From JAWXCM01 sp034408745 (GTDB lineage: Bacteria > Acidobacteriota > Terriglobia > Bryobacterales > Bryobacteraceae), in the NCBI GenBank assembly GCA_034408745.1, contig JAWXCM010000332.1, forward strand, positions 1-34,220: DNA of 34,220 bases. Direction: 5' to 3'. Of this stretch, positions 7,538 to 16,064 are shown one piece after another (position 1 is the stretch's first letter; every line of letters starts with the position of its first letter). A program made the position numbers and the translations under genes. Below the pieces are notes generated by a model. The model was given only the letters and a program-made list of their open reading frames with translations. It did not search any database and was not told where the DNA came from.

Positions 7538-8701
7538 TTGCCGCTGAGTACTCTCGCGGCGGACCCGTTTCGTGTGATCGGGTCCGTGCCCAGGATCGGT
7601 TCGCTCCTGGTTAAGCCGGCTTCGGCGCTTTGCAATCTCGACTGCTCCTATTGCTTCTATCTGGACCGGGCTACCGATCCTTATGCAGGGTTGCAGACTC
7701 GTCGGATGACTGCCGATACGCAGGAGCGGCTGGTTGCAGGTTTTCTCGAATACTCGTATCCCAACAGTACTTTTGCGTTCCAGGGCGGGGAGCCGACTTT
7801 GTGTGGGCTGCCGTGGTTTGAGCGTCTGGTGGATCTACAGGTGTCGCATGGGAGGAGCGGGCAGCAGGTTAGCAACGCGATGCAGACCAACGGGATGCTG
7901 ATCGACGAGGACTGGTGCTCCCTTTTCCGGTCGTACAACTGGCTGGTTGGCGTGTCGATGGACGGGCCGGAGGCGATTCACGATCAGTACCGGCGGAATC
8001 GGGGCGGGGCTCCGACGTGGCGGCGGGTGATGCAGAGCATCGAGCTGATGAAGAAGACGAAGGTCGAATTCAACGTGCTTTGTGTGTTGAGCGCGGCCAA
8101 TATCGACAAGCCGAGGGAGATTTACCGCTTTTTCCGGTCGATTGGTGTCGACAATTTGCAGTTTATTCCGCTGGTGGAGTTTGGGGCGGGCGGGGAGCGG
8201 CAGCCCTACTCGGTTACGCCGGAGCAGTACGGCAAGTTTCTGACGGCGGTGTTCGACCTTTGGTGGCCGCACCGGAAATCGATGCGGATTCGAGTTTTCG
8301 ACAATTTGGCGGAAGCGGTCGCGGGGCAGATGCCGGGGTCGTGCTGTCTGCAGGCGTCGTGCGACAGCTACGCGGTGGTGGAATATAACGGCGACGTTTA
8401 TCCGTGCGATTTCTTTGTTGAGGGCTCATGGAAGCTGGGCAATGTGGCGGAGGAGTCGTTTGCCGCGATTGCGAAGCGTCGTGCGCGGATGGAGTTTGCG
8501 TCGAAGAAGGCGATCCCGCATCCGAAGTGCGATGCGTGTGAGTACGAAGAGATTTGCCAGAGGGGGTGTCCGCATACGCGGCGGGCACAGCGGGGTGAAT
8601 TTGGCGATCTGGATTATTTCTGCGAATCGTACAAGGCGTTGTATGCGAAGGCGCTGCGTCCACTCGAGGTGGAAGTGCGGCACCTGATGTCTCGGCGATA
8701 G
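7538..8701 (+). CDS. Anaerobic sulfatase-maturating enzyme, radical SAM/SPASM family
   Basis: These enzymes convert an active-site Cys or Ser of sulfatases to formylglycine using SAM radical chemistry. The 387 residues fit the family. The radical SAM cluster motif CNLDCSYCFYL has C32, C36 and C39. It is followed by FAFQGGEPTLCGL, QTNGMLI and GVSMDGPEAIHDQYR. The C-terminal SPASM region has cysteines in SCCLQASCDS, in YNGDVYPCDFFV (including the Asp proposed as catalytic base in characterised members) and in CDACEYEEICQRGC, enough for two auxiliary 4Fe-4S clusters. The TTG start at 7538 is preceded by a GAGGG at 5-base spacing; a GTG at 7574 is an alternative. No sulfatase gene lies in the window, so its client is elsewhere or it modifies another protein. 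Confidence 0.85.
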   Translation: MPLSTLAADPFRVIGSVPRIGSLLVKPASALCNLDCSYCFYLDRATDPYAGLQTRRMTADTQERLVAGFLEYSYPNSTFAFQGGEPTLCGLPWFERLVDLQVSHGRSGQQVSNAMQTNGMLIDEDWCSLFRSYNWLVGVSMDGPEAIHDQYRRNRGGAPTWRRVMQSIELMKKTKVEFNVLCVLSAANIDKPREIYRFFRSIGVDNLQFIPLVEFGAGGERQPYSVTPEQYGKFLTAVFDLWWPHRKSMRIRVFDNLAEAVAGQMPGSCCLQASCDSYAVVEYNGDVYPCDFFVEGSWKLGNVAEESFAAIAKRRARMEFASKKAIPHPKCDACEYEEICQRGCPHTRRAQRGEFGDLDYFCESYKALYAKALRPLEVEVRHLMSRR

Positions 8702-8711
8702 CTGCTCTTAT

Positions 8712-10286
8712 TTACAAGCTGGGGCGGATGTTTCGGATGACTCGGGTTGCGGCGTCGAGGCCGCCAGTTCGCTGCAGGCCGGGCACAAAGCAGTGGTCGT
8801 GCAGTGTTTCGTCGAGGGCTTCCCACCGTTCTACGTTCGCGATCACATTAACAACGTGGCGGGAGACGGCGGCAGCGAAGATCACCCAGAGGGCGGCTTT
8901 CTCGAGGCCGATGAGATCAGGTGTGGCTGAGGTTTGGGAGCGGAGCCAGGCAAAGGTAGTCAGGATGTCCTGGATGCGGTGGGCGTCGTCGGTTTGATTG
9001 TACGAGAGATACCAGCGACCGCCTCGCTCGCGTGCGGCGGTTGCGAGGCCGGTCTGGAAGACATCGGGGATCGCGACTGGCCGGCCGGCGGCGATCAATT
9101 GCTTGAACTCGGGGCTCTGGAGAGCGGCGACAGAACCGTCAGGGTGCACGATAATGGCCGGGTTGCCGCGGCCTGTCTGCCACTTCAGGTCAGGGGGACG
9201 CGGTCGGCTGGGGCTTCGGTCATCTCGCGGCGGGCAATGGCCTGCCAGTGGGTGAAAACCTCGGCGTAACCCGAGGGGGCTACAGAGGAAGGGCTGGAGA
9301 GGAGCTCGGCCGTGTCCAGTCGACTAAGGTCGCGAAGGAGTACTCCCACCGGGGTTGCTTCAAAAGATACCTGGCGAGGAACTTGTAGACGGTCTGGCGA
9401 GTGCGGCTGTCGTAGCGTGTCCAGTCGCCGGTACAGGAGACGACGAGCATAGGGCGGGGAGCGGTGAGGGCCGCGATTTCGACGTTGCTGGTGGAATCGA
9501 GCCGGAGGTTGGGTGCCTCTTCGCAGGGGTCGGCGCCCTGGTAGCTGGCCGAGATCATGTTGACAGGGACGGAGCAGGTGACGCGCCGGTCGATTGCGGT
9601 GAGCAGGATGGTCTGGGTGGCTCCACCCGAAGCTCCGGTGCAGGCGATGCGGGTCTTGTCGACGTCGGACCGGGTGACCAGGTAGTCGAGCATCCGAATG
9701 CTGTTCCAGAGTTGGATGCCGAGGGGGTTGAAGCTCCAGAGCTCTTCGCGCCAGCCGCCGAAATCGTGGGGGATCTGTTTGGTGTCGTTGAAGCCGACCA
9801 TGTCCCAGGTGAGGGCGACGTAGCCCTGGAGGACGAGATTAATGGCGAGGGCGGGGACGGAGTAAGTGGGCAAGTTCTCGACGCGCCCGTGTTTCCAGTG
9901 GCCGTGGGGGACAAGAACGCCGGGGTGTTTGCGGGTGGTGTCGAGGGGGTAATAAACTGTGGCGCCCACGCAGAGTCCGGGGAAGGTCTCGATGAGGAGG
10001 GCGTCCGCACCGTAGCCCTCTGGGCGGTTGCGGCGGACGATATGCGACTTCAGACGGAAGGTGGCGGGGCATCGGCGTGAGCCCCCGCGGCTCCGAGGAT
10101 CTGGCGCTGGAGGTGGAAGCGGTGACGGACCCAGTCGCTGCGGCTGGCCCAGGTTGGCGGGGTGAAGTGGGTTTTCGGGTGGGTGATCTCAGCGTGTCGA
10201 TAGTCCTGGACGGACGCTGCCGGAAGGCTCACCAGTGGCGCCAGGAGGATGCCGGGAATCGATCTGCGCTTTAGATTTAGACGCAA
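8712..10286 (-). pseudogene. Frameshifted acetylxylan-esterase-like alpha/beta hydrolase remnant
   Basis: A secreted alpha/beta hydrolase of the acetylxylan esterase (AXE1-like) type can be reassembled only by changing frame at least three times. Segment 1 (10286 to about 10080) has a TTG start, a signal-peptide-like N-terminus and DYRHAEITHPKTHFTPPTW. Segment 2 (about 10062-9345) has LLIETFPGLCVGATVYYPLD, PHGHWKHGRVENL, the nucleophile elbow CTGASGGATQ and APRPMLVVS. Segment 3 (about 9356-9187) reads ATPVGVLLRDLSRLDTAELL and HWQAIARREM. Segment 4 (about 9195-8712) reads LKWQTGRGNPAIIVHPDGS and SYNQTDDAHRIQDIL. Protein similarity continues smoothly across each shift. The 3' end also looks truncated, stopping after VIRNIRPSL beside the sulfatase-maturase stop. 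Sequencing error is possible, but no other gene in the window is frameshifted. Confidence 0.82.
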
Positions 10287-10330
10287 GACTGTTGGGCGTC
10301 AGGCACCTGACAGAGGTTTCCCGGAAATTG

Positions 10331-11560
10331 TTAAGCCCGACGCTGAGCTGTGGCGCTGATTACTTTGTGGAGTTCGTCACGCCAGATTTGCTCAATTACG
10401 GACCAGCGATAATTTCGTTCGACGTAATCGCGTCCCTGCTTGCCGAGAGTGTTGCAAAGGTCGTTGTCGGAAAGCAGAAGTTTCACCGTCTCCCGGAATT
10501 CAGCGTAGTTGTTGTACCAGAGCCCGCCGTTGGAGCGAGTGCAGTGGCCGACCAGCACAGGGGACCGGCCGTTGGCGAGAACCGGGCGGCGGAGCATCCA
10601 GGATTCGAGGGCGGACATGCTGAGGCTCTCGTAGGGCGAGGGTACGACAGCGATGTCGGTGCCGGCGACGGCGTGATGTTTGACGTACTCGGAAACGAAT
10701 CCGGGCGAAATGATCTGGTTGTGCGGAGGCAGCGGGAGGGTGCGGCGGCCGAGAAGCAGCAGGATGAAGTCACTGCGGTTTTCCTCGCGGACGAAGCGCA
10801 GGAAAAAGTCGACCAGTTCGTCGCAGCCCTTGCCGTTTTCGACGCGGCCGACGTAGGTCATGACGCGTTTGCCCCGGAGGCGCTCCTGGAGTGGCTTCCA
10901 GGCGGGGTCGTACTCGCCCATTTTGGGATCGTCGACGCCAACGCCGACGATTCGGCCGACATCGGAGGGCAGGTTGAAGCGGCGGAAGATGAGCAGGCGC
11001 TCCTCTTCGGTGTTGAACATGATGTGCTTCGTCTGCCGGAACAGGTGGTCGAGGATGTGGAGGTAGAGCGACGGTTCGTCGTGAACGGTTGGTACGAAGA
11101 GGGCTTTGGGGCCTACTCTGGGCAGTCCGTTCACTGTCGTCCAGTACATGTATGTGAAGAAGACGAAAGCGTCGTAGGAATCTTTATTCTTCTCAATGTA
11201 CTGTTCAAGCGAGGGGGTGACGGGTCCCTGCCAGTGAATCAGCGCCATTTCCCGGTTTTGGTCGAGTTGTTCGAGGAAAATCCGGTCATAAATCGAATGG
11301 AAGTTCAGTAAATGCCGCTCCGCGGTGGTGGGAAACCGGCGGACCTTGATCCCATTCACCTCGCCGAGGCCTTCGGGCAGCTCATTCTTCCACGAGAGGT
11401 GGTCGGTGGCGCAGGTGGTGAGGATCTCGATGTCGAACTCATCGGCGAGTCGTTCGACAACCTGGCGGCAGTGGGCTTCGGAGCCTCCGGTGATTTCGAG
11501 TCCGTAGCGCTGGACGACAAATGCCACGCGAGGTTTCGATGAGGTGGAAGGAGCGCTCAT
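10331..11560 (-). CDS. Glycosyltransferase family 4 (GT-B fold)
   Basis: A 409-residue retaining glycosyltransferase of group 1 (GT4), cytosolic or peripherally bound, that would add a sugar from an activated donor during glycan assembly. The N-terminal acceptor domain starts at RVAFVVQRYGLEITGGSEAH, with the glycine-rich GGSE turn. The donor domain has VMTYVGRVENGKGCDELVDF, and the GT4 E-x7-E motif is seen in YESLSMSALE. The C-terminal helix (WSVIEQIWRDELHK) is usual for the fold. The start ATG overlaps the stop of the upstream GT4 gene (ATGA), so the two are translationally coupled in a leftward operon with the small helical protein. Donor and acceptor are not predictable. Confidence 0.9.
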   Translation of the reverse strand: MSAPSTSSKPRVAFVVQRYGLEITGGSEAHCRQVVERLADEFDIEILTTCATDHLSWKNELPEGLGEVNGIKVRRFPTTAERHLLNFHSIYDRIFLEQLDQNREMALIHWQGPVTPSLEQYIEKNKDSYDAFVFFTYMYWTTVNGLPRVGPKALFVPTVHDEPSLYLHILDHLFRQTKHIMFNTEEERLLIFRRFNLPSDVGRIVGVGVDDPKMGEYDPAWKPLQERLRGKRVMTYVGRVENGKGCDELVDFFLRFVREENRSDFILLLLGRRTLPLPPHNQIISPGFVSEYVKHHAVAGTDIAVVPSPYESLSMSALESWMLRRPVLANGRSPVLVGHCTRSNGGLWYNNYAEFRETVKLLLSDNDLCNTLGKQGRDYVERNYRWSVIEQIWRDELHKVISATAQRRA

Positions 11561-12684
11561 TTCTGCATCGCCTCCTCGACGAGACTAATCAGCTGGCGCT
11601 TGATGGCCTGGATGTGGAAGACCTCTTCGTAGCGTTTCCGCCCGCGGTGGGAAAGTTCGCGGCCGAGGTCGGGGTTCTCTATGACCTGTGCAATTCCGGC
11701 GGCCATGTCGTGGGGATCGAACTGGTTATAAATAATGCCGGAGTCGCCGGCTGTTTCGCCAACCGCGGTGGTGGCCCAGGCGACGATCGGGACCCGGAAG
11801 GCCATAGCCTCGACGAGTGGCACGCAGAATCCCTCGTGCTCGCTTACGCAAAGGAACACGCTCGACGCCATGTAGTAAGACCGGAGCTGCGACCCGTCGA
11901 CGGACCGGGCGAAGAACACTTCATCGCCGAGGTCGAGGTGGCGCATGTATTCGTGCAGATCGTCGGTGTAGCGGGCGAGGTTTGAGTCGAAGTTGCCGAC
12001 CAGGAAGAGGCGAATGGGGAGGCTGGTTTGTTCGCGCAGAGCGACGATGGTCTCGAGCGCTTTGGCGTGCCCTTTATTGGGGCGCATGCCGCCGACGAAC
12101 AGTATGTTGGCGCTGTCCCGGAACGCCCCGGTAATGACGTTGTCAAACGGCTCCGCCATGAGGTCTTCGACGTGGTGAAGGGGCGCAACTACACGGGCGC
12201 GTTCGGCGGTATGGCCAAGCTGGACAAACTCGTCGGTATTGTACTGGCTGTCGCCCCAGACCCAGGTGTTGGGAAGTTGGGCCAGGCGTTGATTCGCCTC
12301 ACGGCCGCGAACGCAGGCCCAGTAATAGAATTCCGAGTAATTGGCGAAGAAATTGGGCGGCGTGACGTTGTGGTATTTGATCGCTACCGTGTTTTTCGTT
12401 TTCCTGAGTATCTCTTCGCCGAGTTCCCAGTCGATGGCGTGGTGGTAAATCAGGAGGGCTTTGGGGTCATCCCAGGAGCTGTCGGAGGCGTTAGCAATGG
12501 TGGTGATGCTGGCGTAGGCAGCGTGGATGTGCTGTGCGAACAGCCTGGCGTCGTATCCGGCGGCCCGGAGCACGTGGTACATACCAGCGGCATCGTTGCC
12601 CACTGCGTCGTGGGGCTGGAAGGTGGGCACCAGGATGTGAATGCGGCCTTTAAAGGAGGCGGACTTCGAGGGTCCGTTGGTCAT
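11557..12684 (-). CDS. Glycosyltransferase family 4 (GT-B fold)
   Basis: A 375-residue GT4 enzyme. The N-terminal domain shows IHILVPTFQPHDAVGNDA and a KYHNVTPPNFF segment seen in several O-antigen and exopolysaccharide glycosyltransferases. The donor-binding domain has ILFVGGMRPNKGHAKALE and LFLVGNFDS. The E-x7-E motif is in SEHEGFCVPLVEAM. It is the middle gene of a three-gene leftward operon: its ATG overlaps the stop of the small helical protein (ATGA), and its own stop overlaps the start of the next GT4. The tight overlaps suggest that the two transferases act in one glycan pathway. Sugar specificity is unknown. Confidence 0.91.
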   Translation of the reverse strand: MTNGPSKSASFKGRIHILVPTFQPHDAVGNDAAGMYHVLRAAGYDARLFAQHIHAAYASITTIANASDSSWDDPKALLIYHHAIDWELGEEILRKTKNTVAIKYHNVTPPNFFANYSEFYYWACVRGREANQRLAQLPNTWVWGDSQYNTDEFVQLGHTAERARVVAPLHHVEDLMAEPFDNVITGAFRDSANILFVGGMRPNKGHAKALETIVALREQTSLPIRLFLVGNFDSNLARYTDDLHEYMRHLDLGDEVFFARSVDGSQLRSYYMASSVFLCVSEHEGFCVPLVEAMAFRVPIVAWATTAVGETAGDSGIIYNQFDPHDMAAGIAQVIENPDLGRELSHRGRKRYEEVFHIQAIKRQLISLVEEAMQK

Positions 12685-13160
12685 CAGGAAGCACCGCCGG
12701 ACGTTTGCTTAGCCGGAGCGGTCTGGCTGGTGAGGCGGGCCAGTTCAATGTTCGTCTGCTGCAGAATCTGGAGGATCTGATCGGTTGCCGCGAGGTGTTG
12801 CTCGAGTGCGTCGACAATCTGGTTCTGCGAGGTCTGAATCGATGGGAGAAGCCAGAACAGCGCGCGGCGCATGATCTGGATGACGTGGAGTCCCAGCCTT
12901 CCCCTGAGAGTGGGGGGCGTCGGCGGTGGTTCGCCGATCCGGGAGACGGAGCTCCTGAGCAGAGCGGTGGAGGCTTTCAGGCGCTGGACGCTGGCGATGA
13001 GGTGAGGCGGAACAGCCCTTCGGCCCAGCCTCTTCCATTCCTGTTCCCGGTCGATACCGCGCAGCCCGTCTCGAATGCGGCGCATAATTTGCACCGCACT
13101 GACTGGACTTTCCGTCGATGCGTGGCTGGCTGGGGGCATAAGAAACTTAGATTCTGACAC
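12684..13160 (-). CDS. Small helical protein in glycosyltransferase operon, function unknown
   Basis: About 158 residues from a GTG at 13160, or 151 from an ATG at 13139; neither start has a strong ribosome site. I do not recognise the family. Visible parts are a short VQIMRRIRDGLRGID amphipathic helix, a basic linker, a proline-rich stretch (GEPPPTPPTLRGR), an amphipathic segment LHVIQIMRRALFWLLPSI that could touch the membrane, and a Q/L-rich helix (ALEQHLAATDQILQILQQTN) likely to form a coiled coil. Similar N-terminal arrangements occur in front of methyltransferases or glycosyltransferases in polysaccharide loci, but no enzymatic domain follows here. It is first in the operon with two GT4 genes (ATGA overlap). 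A scaffold or membrane-anchoring role is a guess. Confidence 0.6.
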   Translation of the reverse strand: MSESKFLMPPASHASTESPVSAVQIMRRIRDGLRGIDREQEWKRLGRRAVPPHLIASVQRLKASTALLRSSVSRIGEPPPTPPTLRGRLGLHVIQIMRRALFWLLPSIQTSQNQIVDALEQHLAATDQILQILQQTNIELARLTSQTAPAKQTSGGAS

Positions 13161-13302
13161 AGATCCGGCTGCATTCTTAAGATCCGGACGTACACCGTAA
13201 GGCAAAACGTCGGACACAGGGGTGTGGTAAGCTGAAACTTGTCGGAGTAAACAATCTGCCGCCTGCGGCTGTACCGTCCCCGCCTGACTTGTGTTCAGAA
13301 TC
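13150..13302. repeat. Inverted repeat spanning a divergent promoter region
   Basis: The roughly 170-base gap between the leftward glycosyltransferase operon and the rightward GMD/ABC-transporter operon contains two near-matching inverted arms: GATTCTGACACA at 13150-13161 and TGTGTTCAGAATC at 13290-13302. They are complementary apart from one extra base. The spacing (about 128 bases between arms) could suit a looping regulator, but chance is possible. No convincing -35/-10 pair could be fixed by eye. The left arm overlaps the candidate GTG start of the small helical protein. Confidence 0.35.
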
Positions 13303-13332
13303 CGACAGTACTGCCAGGGCAACGCACAAGGC

Positions 13333-14364
13333 ATGAATCGCAGGAAAGCTCTAATCACCGGTATCACCGGCCAGGATGGTTCTTATCTGGCCGAATTGCT
13401 GCTTGCGCGTGGTTACGAAGTGCACGGGGTTGTAAGAGGCTGTTCCGGGACTCCTGCCGCATCGCAGTTTGCAAATATTGAACATATACGGAACGACCTT
13501 AGATTACATGGTGCGCAGCTTGAGAGTTGTTCTGATATTTTCCAGGTTGTAGAATCTGTTCGGCCTGACGAATGCTACCATTTGGCGGCACAGACGACAG
13601 TGAAGTATTCGTTCGAGGAGGAAGCCTCGACATTGAATACCAACATAAACGGAACGCATACCCTGCTGGCTGCGATACGGAGAGTGGTTCCGGACTGTCG
13701 GTTTTGTTTTGCCGCCTCGGCCGAAATGTTCGGGCGCGTGGAAGAAGTGCCACAGCGTGAGACAACGGGGTTTCATCCTCGGTCGGCGTACGGGGTAAGC
13801 AAGGTCGCGGGTTTTGAGATGGTCCGGGTGGGCCGTGAGACGCAAAAGATGTTTGCGTGCAGCGCGATTCTGTTCAATCACGAGTCGCCGAGGCGCGGCG
13901 CCGGGTTCGTTACAAGGAAGGTCACCGCCGGGCTGGCGGAGATTCTGGCCGGGCGGGCATCGGAACTGGTGTTGGGCAGCCTGGATGCCCAGAGGGACTG
14001 GGGGCATGCGCGGGATTACGTTGAAGCGCTGTGGCTGATGCTGCAGCAGGACCAGGCGGACGACTTTGTGATTGCGACTGGCGAATCGCATTCAGTCCGT
14101 GAGTTTGTGGAACTGGCTTTTCGTCTTTGCGGGCTTGAGCCAGCGGGATATATCCGGCATGACCCGGATTTGCTGAGACCGGCTGAGCACTACATTCTGA
14201 GGGGCGATGCGTCGAAAGCCGCCAGCAAACTGGGCTGGCGGCCGCGCACTTCCTTTGTGGATCTGGTTCGGGAGATGGTGGAGTCGGACTGCCGGAAAGC
14301 CGGAGTCGGCCTGCCTGGCGAACGCGCTGCAGAGGCGGTGCGAGTACATTCGAGTCTGGAGTAG
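13333..14364 (+). CDS. GDP-mannose 4,6-dehydratase-like SDR epimerase/dehydratase (divergent paralogue)
   Basis: A 343-residue extended short-chain dehydrogenase. The N-terminal NAD(P)-binding motif is ITGITGQDGSYLAELL. The active-site residues are S129-x-E131 (ASAEMFG) and Y153/K157 (SAYGVSK). FNHESPRRGAGFVTRK is a strong GMD-family block. It differs from the canonical copy at 18553-19599 in the cofactor region: the VRRASS loop is VRGCSG here, the YGDLTD segment is replaced by LHGAQLES, and QSHVAVSF becomes QTTVKYSF. It may therefore act on a related nucleotide sugar or use another cofactor form. The ATG at 13333 places the nucleotide-binding motif at the N-terminus. It heads the operon with the ABC exporter, 2 bases before the permease. 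Confidence 0.82.
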   Translation: MNRRKALITGITGQDGSYLAELLLARGYEVHGVVRGCSGTPAASQFANIEHIRNDLRLHGAQLESCSDIFQVVESVRPDECYHLAAQTTVKYSFEEEASTLNTNINGTHTLLAAIRRVVPDCRFCFAASAEMFGRVEEVPQRETTGFHPRSAYGVSKVAGFEMVRVGRETQKMFACSAILFNHESPRRGAGFVTRKVTAGLAEILAGRASELVLGSLDAQRDWGHARDYVEALWLMLQQDQADDFVIATGESHSVREFVELAFRLCGLEPAGYIRHDPDLLRPAEHYILRGDASKAASKLGWRPRTSFVDLVREMVESDCRKAGVGLPGERAAEAVRVHSSLE

Positions 14365-14366
14365 GA

Positions 14367-15146
14367 ATGCTGCAATTTTTTCAAGACATACTGCAACACC
14401 GTGAGTTCCTGCGGGAGCACGTATTGCAGGCTTTGCGATCCAAGTACCGGGGATCCGTGCTCGGTTTTGCCTGGACGCTGTTAAATCCGTTGATGATCTG
14501 CCTCGCGTTTGCGTTCATCTTCGCGGCAGTCAACAACACGAACCTTGAAGCGTTTCTGCCGTACTTCCTGGCGGGGTACCTTCCGTGGACGTTCTTCGTG
14601 ACATCCGCCACGGGGGCGACACTCTCGATCCTCGGCAATGCGAGTTATGTAAACCGGCAGTATGTGCCAAAGGGCATTTTTCCGCTGAGCCTCGTGCTGG
14701 TGAATTTCGTGGACCTGCTGGCGGGTCTGGTCTCTTTTTTTCTGGTGGTGACTCTTGTGTTTCCGTCGCGGCTGCACGCGGCGGCGCTGTTTTTGCCGAT
14801 TTCGCTCGCAATCCTCCTGGTTTTCGTGGTCGGCGTAGCCTTTCTGTTCGCCACCATCAACGTCTTCTTTCGTGACTTCAATTTTCTGTGGGGCTCGATA
14901 TCGTTCGTCTGGTTCTTCGTAGTTCCGATTCTGTTTATGCCGCAGAACACGCCGGCAGCGCTTCGCGGTCTCAACCAGTTCAACGTGATGTATCCGATGG
15001 TGCGTCTCTTTCAGGATCCGTTGGCCTTCGGTGTGATACCACCGCTCGACATTATCGGACTTGCGATGGCTTATGCGGCAATCCTGCTGGTTGCCGGTTC
15101 GGCCGTGTTCTTCCGCTGGCAGCGTGAGTTCTACATGTATGTCTAG
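14367..15146 (+). CDS. Polysaccharide ABC-2 exporter permease (Wzm-type)
   Basis: A 259-residue inner-membrane permease of the ABC-2 polysaccharide/polyol-phosphate exporter family. The N-terminal cytoplasmic segment RSKYRGSVLGFAWTLLNPL is the family hallmark. Six membrane spans can be placed at about residues 30-54, 62-88, 108-134, 137-164, 174-194 and 231-253. With the ATPase encoded next, it would export an undecaprenyl-linked glycan made in the cytoplasm. GGAG sits at the end of the upstream dehydratase gene, at suitable distance to its ATG. Its last 8 bases overlap the ATPase start (ATGTCTAG). The gene symbol wzm is used for O-antigen exporters, but the glycan here is unknown, so it is left unnamed. 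Confidence 0.92.
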   Translation: MLQFFQDILQHREFLREHVLQALRSKYRGSVLGFAWTLLNPLMICLAFAFIFAAVNNTNLEAFLPYFLAGYLPWTFFVTSATGATLSILGNASYVNRQYVPKGIFPLSLVLVNFVDLLAGLVSFFLVVTLVFPSRLHAAALFLPISLAILLVFVVGVAFLFATINVFFRDFNFLWGSISFVWFFVVPILFMPQNTPAALRGLNQFNVMYPMVRLFQDPLAFGVIPPLDIIGLAMAYAAILLVAGSAVFFRWQREFYMYV

Positions 15147-16038
15147 CCCGGCGAATGACGGTAACAACATGGCGCCCACACCTTCCAAAGCAAGAATAAC
15201 GAAGAAGCCGGTAAGGCAAGCGGCTGCGATGCCGCCCATGTCGCGTCCGGCATTGCCCGGCGGCGAACCTGGCGCAGTCCGCAGGGTTGTCGCCTCCGGC
15301 GAAGCGCGCGAGATTCTGCTGGACAACATCGGTGTGAAATACCGGCTGTTGACCGAAGACCAGAGGACGATGAAAGGCCGCGTGCTGGGGATTTTCACCG
15401 GTGGCGGGATGGAGGCCGAGTTCTGGGCGCTGCGCAATCTGAGCCTGCAGGTCCGTCAGGGTGACGTGCTGGGTGTGGTTGGCGCGAACGGGTCTGGCAA
15501 GAGCACGCTGGTTCGCGTGATGAGCCGGATTATCGAGCCGGTAGAAGGCCGGGTCGAGGTTCGCGGCTCGATCAGCCCAATGCTGGAACTTGGTGGCGCG
15601 TTCAACTTCGAACTGACCGGCCGGGAGAACTGCTATCTGCAGGGCTCGCTCCACAGCTACAAGCACGACCAGATGACGGAATTGCTGCCGGAAATACAGG
15701 CGTTTGCCGACATTGGGCCATTCTTTGACGTTCCGGTGAAGACGTACTCCACGGGTATGATCTCACGGCTTGCTTTTGCGATCGCAGTGCAGACGAAGCC
15801 GGACATCCTGCTGGTGGACGAAGTGTTCTCGGTGGGCGATGAGAACTTCCAGCGCAAGTCAGCGATGCGGATGCGCAAGCTGATCGACGAAGGCGTAATT
15901 GTTGTACTGGTGACGCACAACACCGGCCTTATCCGGCAGCTTTGTAACCGCGCGATCTGGCTGGACCGCGGTGCGCTGATGGAAGACAACAAGCCGAACG
16001 AAGTCTGCGAATCGTACATGCGCCACATCACGCGGTAG
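15139..16038 (+). CDS. Polysaccharide ABC exporter ATP-binding subunit (Wzt-type, no carbohydrate-binding domain)
   Basis: A 299-residue ATPase partner of the permease. Walker A is GANGSGKST (115-123), the ABC signature is YSTGMISRLAF (203-213), Walker B is ILLVDE (223-228) and the switch His is H260. GGAFNFELTGREN is a Wzt/TagH-type segment. The protein stops soon after the nucleotide-binding domain (ending ESYMRHITR). It thus lacks the C-terminal carbohydrate-binding domain of Wzt proteins that recognise a capped O-antigen. The first 55 residues form a Pro/Ala/basic extension before the ABC core. The ATG at 15139 overlaps the permease stop; an ATG at 15169 is an alternative. The gene is third in the dehydratase - permease - ATPase - GT2 operon. 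Confidence 0.92.
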   Translation: MSSPANDGNNMAPTPSKARITKKPVRQAAAMPPMSRPALPGGEPGAVRRVVASGEAREILLDNIGVKYRLLTEDQRTMKGRVLGIFTGGGMEAEFWALRNLSLQVRQGDVLGVVGANGSGKSTLVRVMSRIIEPVEGRVEVRGSISPMLELGGAFNFELTGRENCYLQGSLHSYKHDQMTELLPEIQAFADIGPFFDVPVKTYSTGMISRLAFAIAVQTKPDILLVDEVFSVGDENFQRKSAMRMRKLIDEGVIVVLVTHNTGLIRQLCNRAIWLDRGALMEDNKPNEVCESYMRHITR

Positions 16039-16064
16039 ACGTCGCTCGGTATCGGGGGCATACG

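Noticed and set aside
7500..8701. The radical SAM gene as a peptide-modifying (RiPP) maturase
   Set aside because: The motifs fit the anaerobic sulfatase-maturase family and no short precursor-peptide frame with a ribosome site is seen beside it.
10235..11311. 358-codon plus-strand frame opposite a GT4 gene
   Set aside because: The opposite strand carries complete GT4 motifs and operonic overlaps; this frame has no recognisable motif.
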